From assembly GCA_934463455.1 (NCBI GenBank), contig CAKSJU010000058.1, forward strand, positions 1-13,516: 13,516 nucleotides of DNA. Direction: 5' to 3'. Numbering within the stretch: the stretch's first letter is position 1; each line of letters opens with the position of its first letter. This stretch comes from an uncultured Clostridia bacterium (lineage in GTDB: Bacteria; Bacillota; Clostridia; UBA1381). Positions 11,931-13,516 of this stretch are shown here, piece after piece. A program made the position numbers and the translations under genes. The notes under the pieces were generated by a model, which saw only the letters and a list, made by a program, of their open reading frames with translations, did no database searches and had not been told where the DNA came from.

Positions 11931-13516
11931 ATGAAAAGAAAACTTACATCAATTATACTTGTTTTGGCTTTTGTTCTTTCTCCTGCGAGTACGTTTGCCG
12001 TTTCTGCGGCAGATACGGACAAACCCGATGTGCTGCGCAGTATTTTCGGCGGTATCGATGATATAGAGCCGGATGAAAAAGCTTTGGATTTGCCGTATCT
12101 TGACGGTACGGTGCTTTCGGATGTGCGGGAGCCTATCTATATGTATAACGGCGCTTCAAAACTGCTGGGCGAAAGCAGCTTTGCGTCCGACAGCATATCG
12201 TGGAAAAATTCTGCGGGTTTTACTCTTAAATCCGGAAATGTAACGATAAACGGCAAGACATACAACATCGGCAGTGAATTTAAGCTGCTTAATGCGTCGG
12301 AGGGCGATTTTAACAACGACGGAAAAAAAGGTGAACTGGCAGTTCTTGCCGCAGCAAAGACAACGGATAACAAATCGCTTCTTTTACTTTGTACCGCATC
12401 GGCTGCGGAGCGTGACGGCGTGCTTTCTCCGATTGCTGTTTTGTACAGCGGCACAATGGATTTTTATAATAATATCAGGGAATTTGCAAATTGCATGGAA
12501 ATTGTATGCGCTGATGTAAACGGCGACGGTTATGATGAAATTGTAACTGCAACGCCGACAAGCGGATATACCGCGCAAACCTTCGGTACATATAAAATAG
12601 ATAAACACAGCGGTGCCTATCTTTGGAGTCTTGAGGCTGAAAACCGTGATGCAATAAGCTGGAAAACCGCCGGCGGCTGGCAGCAAAATCCGTCGGAAAT
12701 TTATACGGGAATGAATATGAGCTACGGCGAAAACTGCTATATAGGTGCGCCGGGAACGACCGCAGCACTTGCGGCGGGAGACGTAGACGGCGACGGTTAC
12801 GATGACCTTGTAACAGCTTTTTCAACAACAAAAGCACAGTACAATGCAAATTATTCGAGTAATTTGTTTTCGGTTTACTATATAGGCGGTGCGCCTACAG
12901 TCAGCGAAATGGTTTTAAAAAGAAACGCTTTGATGAGATATGTTGACGGTGAGGTAAAAGATAATCTTTATCTGGGCGTAACATCGGGAGATGCTGCGGG
13001 CTTTGACGTTGATATATGCGACATAGACGGCTCGGGAAAACCGACAATATTCCTTTCGTTTAAAGAAACCGTCCACAGATGGCAGGCGATGTCGGGAAAC
13101 TTTATGTATACGCCGAGATTTTACATATATTCTTTTGATATGAAAAATGATTACAGTAAATTTACGGCGTCTTTGATACACAAAGGCGGAATTTATCACC
13201 ATGGCTGGCGTGCGGGCGGCGAAATGAACGATACCTGTGTATTCAGAACAGACCCGATTGATTGTGCACCGGTAAGAATAGGCGTATTAAAGAAGGATTT
13301 CGGACTTTCGGAGGGTAAATCAGGCTATGCATCATCGGGAACAATCATTGCCGACCAGAAATATTTTTCGTTTGTGCGCTATCCCGACGGTGACAAATAC
13401 CGCTATGAGCCGGAGACAAAGAGTATGAATTCGTATACTGGAGACTGGGGCAAGAACAGAGAGGATAACGGACATGGTTTTGCGGACAGAGATTGCGTAT
13501 TTTACAGAAACGGTAT
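11931..13516 (+). CDS. Secreted protein with FG-GAP/VCBS-like repeats (partial, runs off the window)
   Basis: The frame is open from the ATG at 11931 to the window edge (528 residues, no stop). AAGGGAGAG lies about 10 nt upstream. The N-terminus is a signal peptide: MKRK, a hydrophobic run LTSIILVLAFVLSPAS, and likely cleavage near FAVSA-AD. At least four Asp-rich calcium-loop-like repeats follow: GDFNNDG (about residue 125), ADVNGDGYDE (194-203), GDVDGDGYDD (283-292) and CDIDGSGKP (363-371). These resemble the FG-GAP/VCBS repeats of beta-propeller surface proteins. It is likely exported and bound to the surface or released. No enzyme domain is visible in the present part; the C-terminus is missing, so a catalytic or anchoring domain may follow. 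Confidence 0.8.
   Translation, partial: MKRKLTSIILVLAFVLSPASTFAVSAADTDKPDVLRSIFGGIDDIEPDEKALDLPYLDGTVLSDVREPIYMYNGASKLLGESSFASDSISWKNSAGFTLKSGNVTINGKTYNIGSEFKLLNASEGDFNNDGKKGELAVLAAAKTTDNKSLLLLCTASAAERDGVLSPIAVLYSGTMDFYNNIREFANCMEIVCADVNGDGYDEIVTATPTSGYTAQTFGTYKIDKHSGAYLWSLEAENRDAISWKTAGGWQQNPSEIYTGMNMSYGENCYIGAPGTTAALAAGDVDGDGYDDLVTAFSTTKAQYNANYSSNLFSVYYIGGAPTVSEMVLKRNALMRYVDGEVKDNLYLGVTSGDAAGFDVDICDIDGSGKPTIFLSFKETVHRWQAMSGNFMYTPRFYIYSFDMKNDYSKFTASLIHKGGIYHHGWRAGGEMNDTCVFRTDPIDCAPVRIGVLKKDFGLSEGKSGYASSGTIIADQKYFSFVRYPDGDKYRYEPETKSMNSYTGDWGKNREDNGHGFADRDCVFYRNG

Overview
The window looks like chromosomal DNA of an anaerobic, probably gut-type, Clostridia-class Firmicute. Supporting signs are moderate-to-low GC, strong AAGGAGG-type ribosome binding sites, several near-consensus sigma-A promoters (TTGACA/TATAAT), and a ylbJ-type sporulation membrane protein. 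All recognisable protein genes lie on the + strand. No transposase, phage gene, tRNA, rRNA or CRISPR array was seen.

Layout. 1-70 is the tail of an upstream gene. 106-280 is a structured RNA leader in front of an SGNH/GDSL hydrolase gene (287-910). 911-2058 has no convincing protein gene but is full of inverted repeats. On the minus strand it holds what looks like a complete small-RNA gene: a sigma-A-like promoter, a long hairpin body that begins at the predicted start site, and an intrinsic terminator. 2059-6412 carries a HisZ-like (histidyl-tRNA synthetase paralogue) protein with a Cys/His-rich tail, a short Ppx/GppA-type phosphatase, and topoisomerase III (topB). The last two are probably co-transcribed.

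6428-8100 is a compact operon of an acyl carrier protein and an FkbH-type HAD protein, ending in a clear terminator. The FkbH gene has its own leader, a second copy of the one in front of the SGNH hydrolase gene: 74 of 80 positions are identical with no indels. One of the differences is a compensatory base-pair change in a pseudoknot helix that ends at the ribosome binding site. This duplicated leader is the best candidate here for an undescribed regulatory system. It links SGNH hydrolase, FkbH and perhaps the carrier protein as one post-transcriptional regulon, possibly for building and transferring an acyl or glyceryl group.

ylbJ (8104-9201) follows; its ribosome binding site lies inside the terminator hairpin of the operon before it. 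9383-11827 is a large MalT-like LuxR-family ATPase regulator, preceded by an extended -10 promoter and a long near-perfect dyad. 11931 to the window end is an incomplete secreted protein with FG-GAP/VCBS-like Asp-rich repeats, driven by a strong promoter.

Protein family names come from motifs read by eye. RNA structures come from manual base-pairing. No database or folding program was used.
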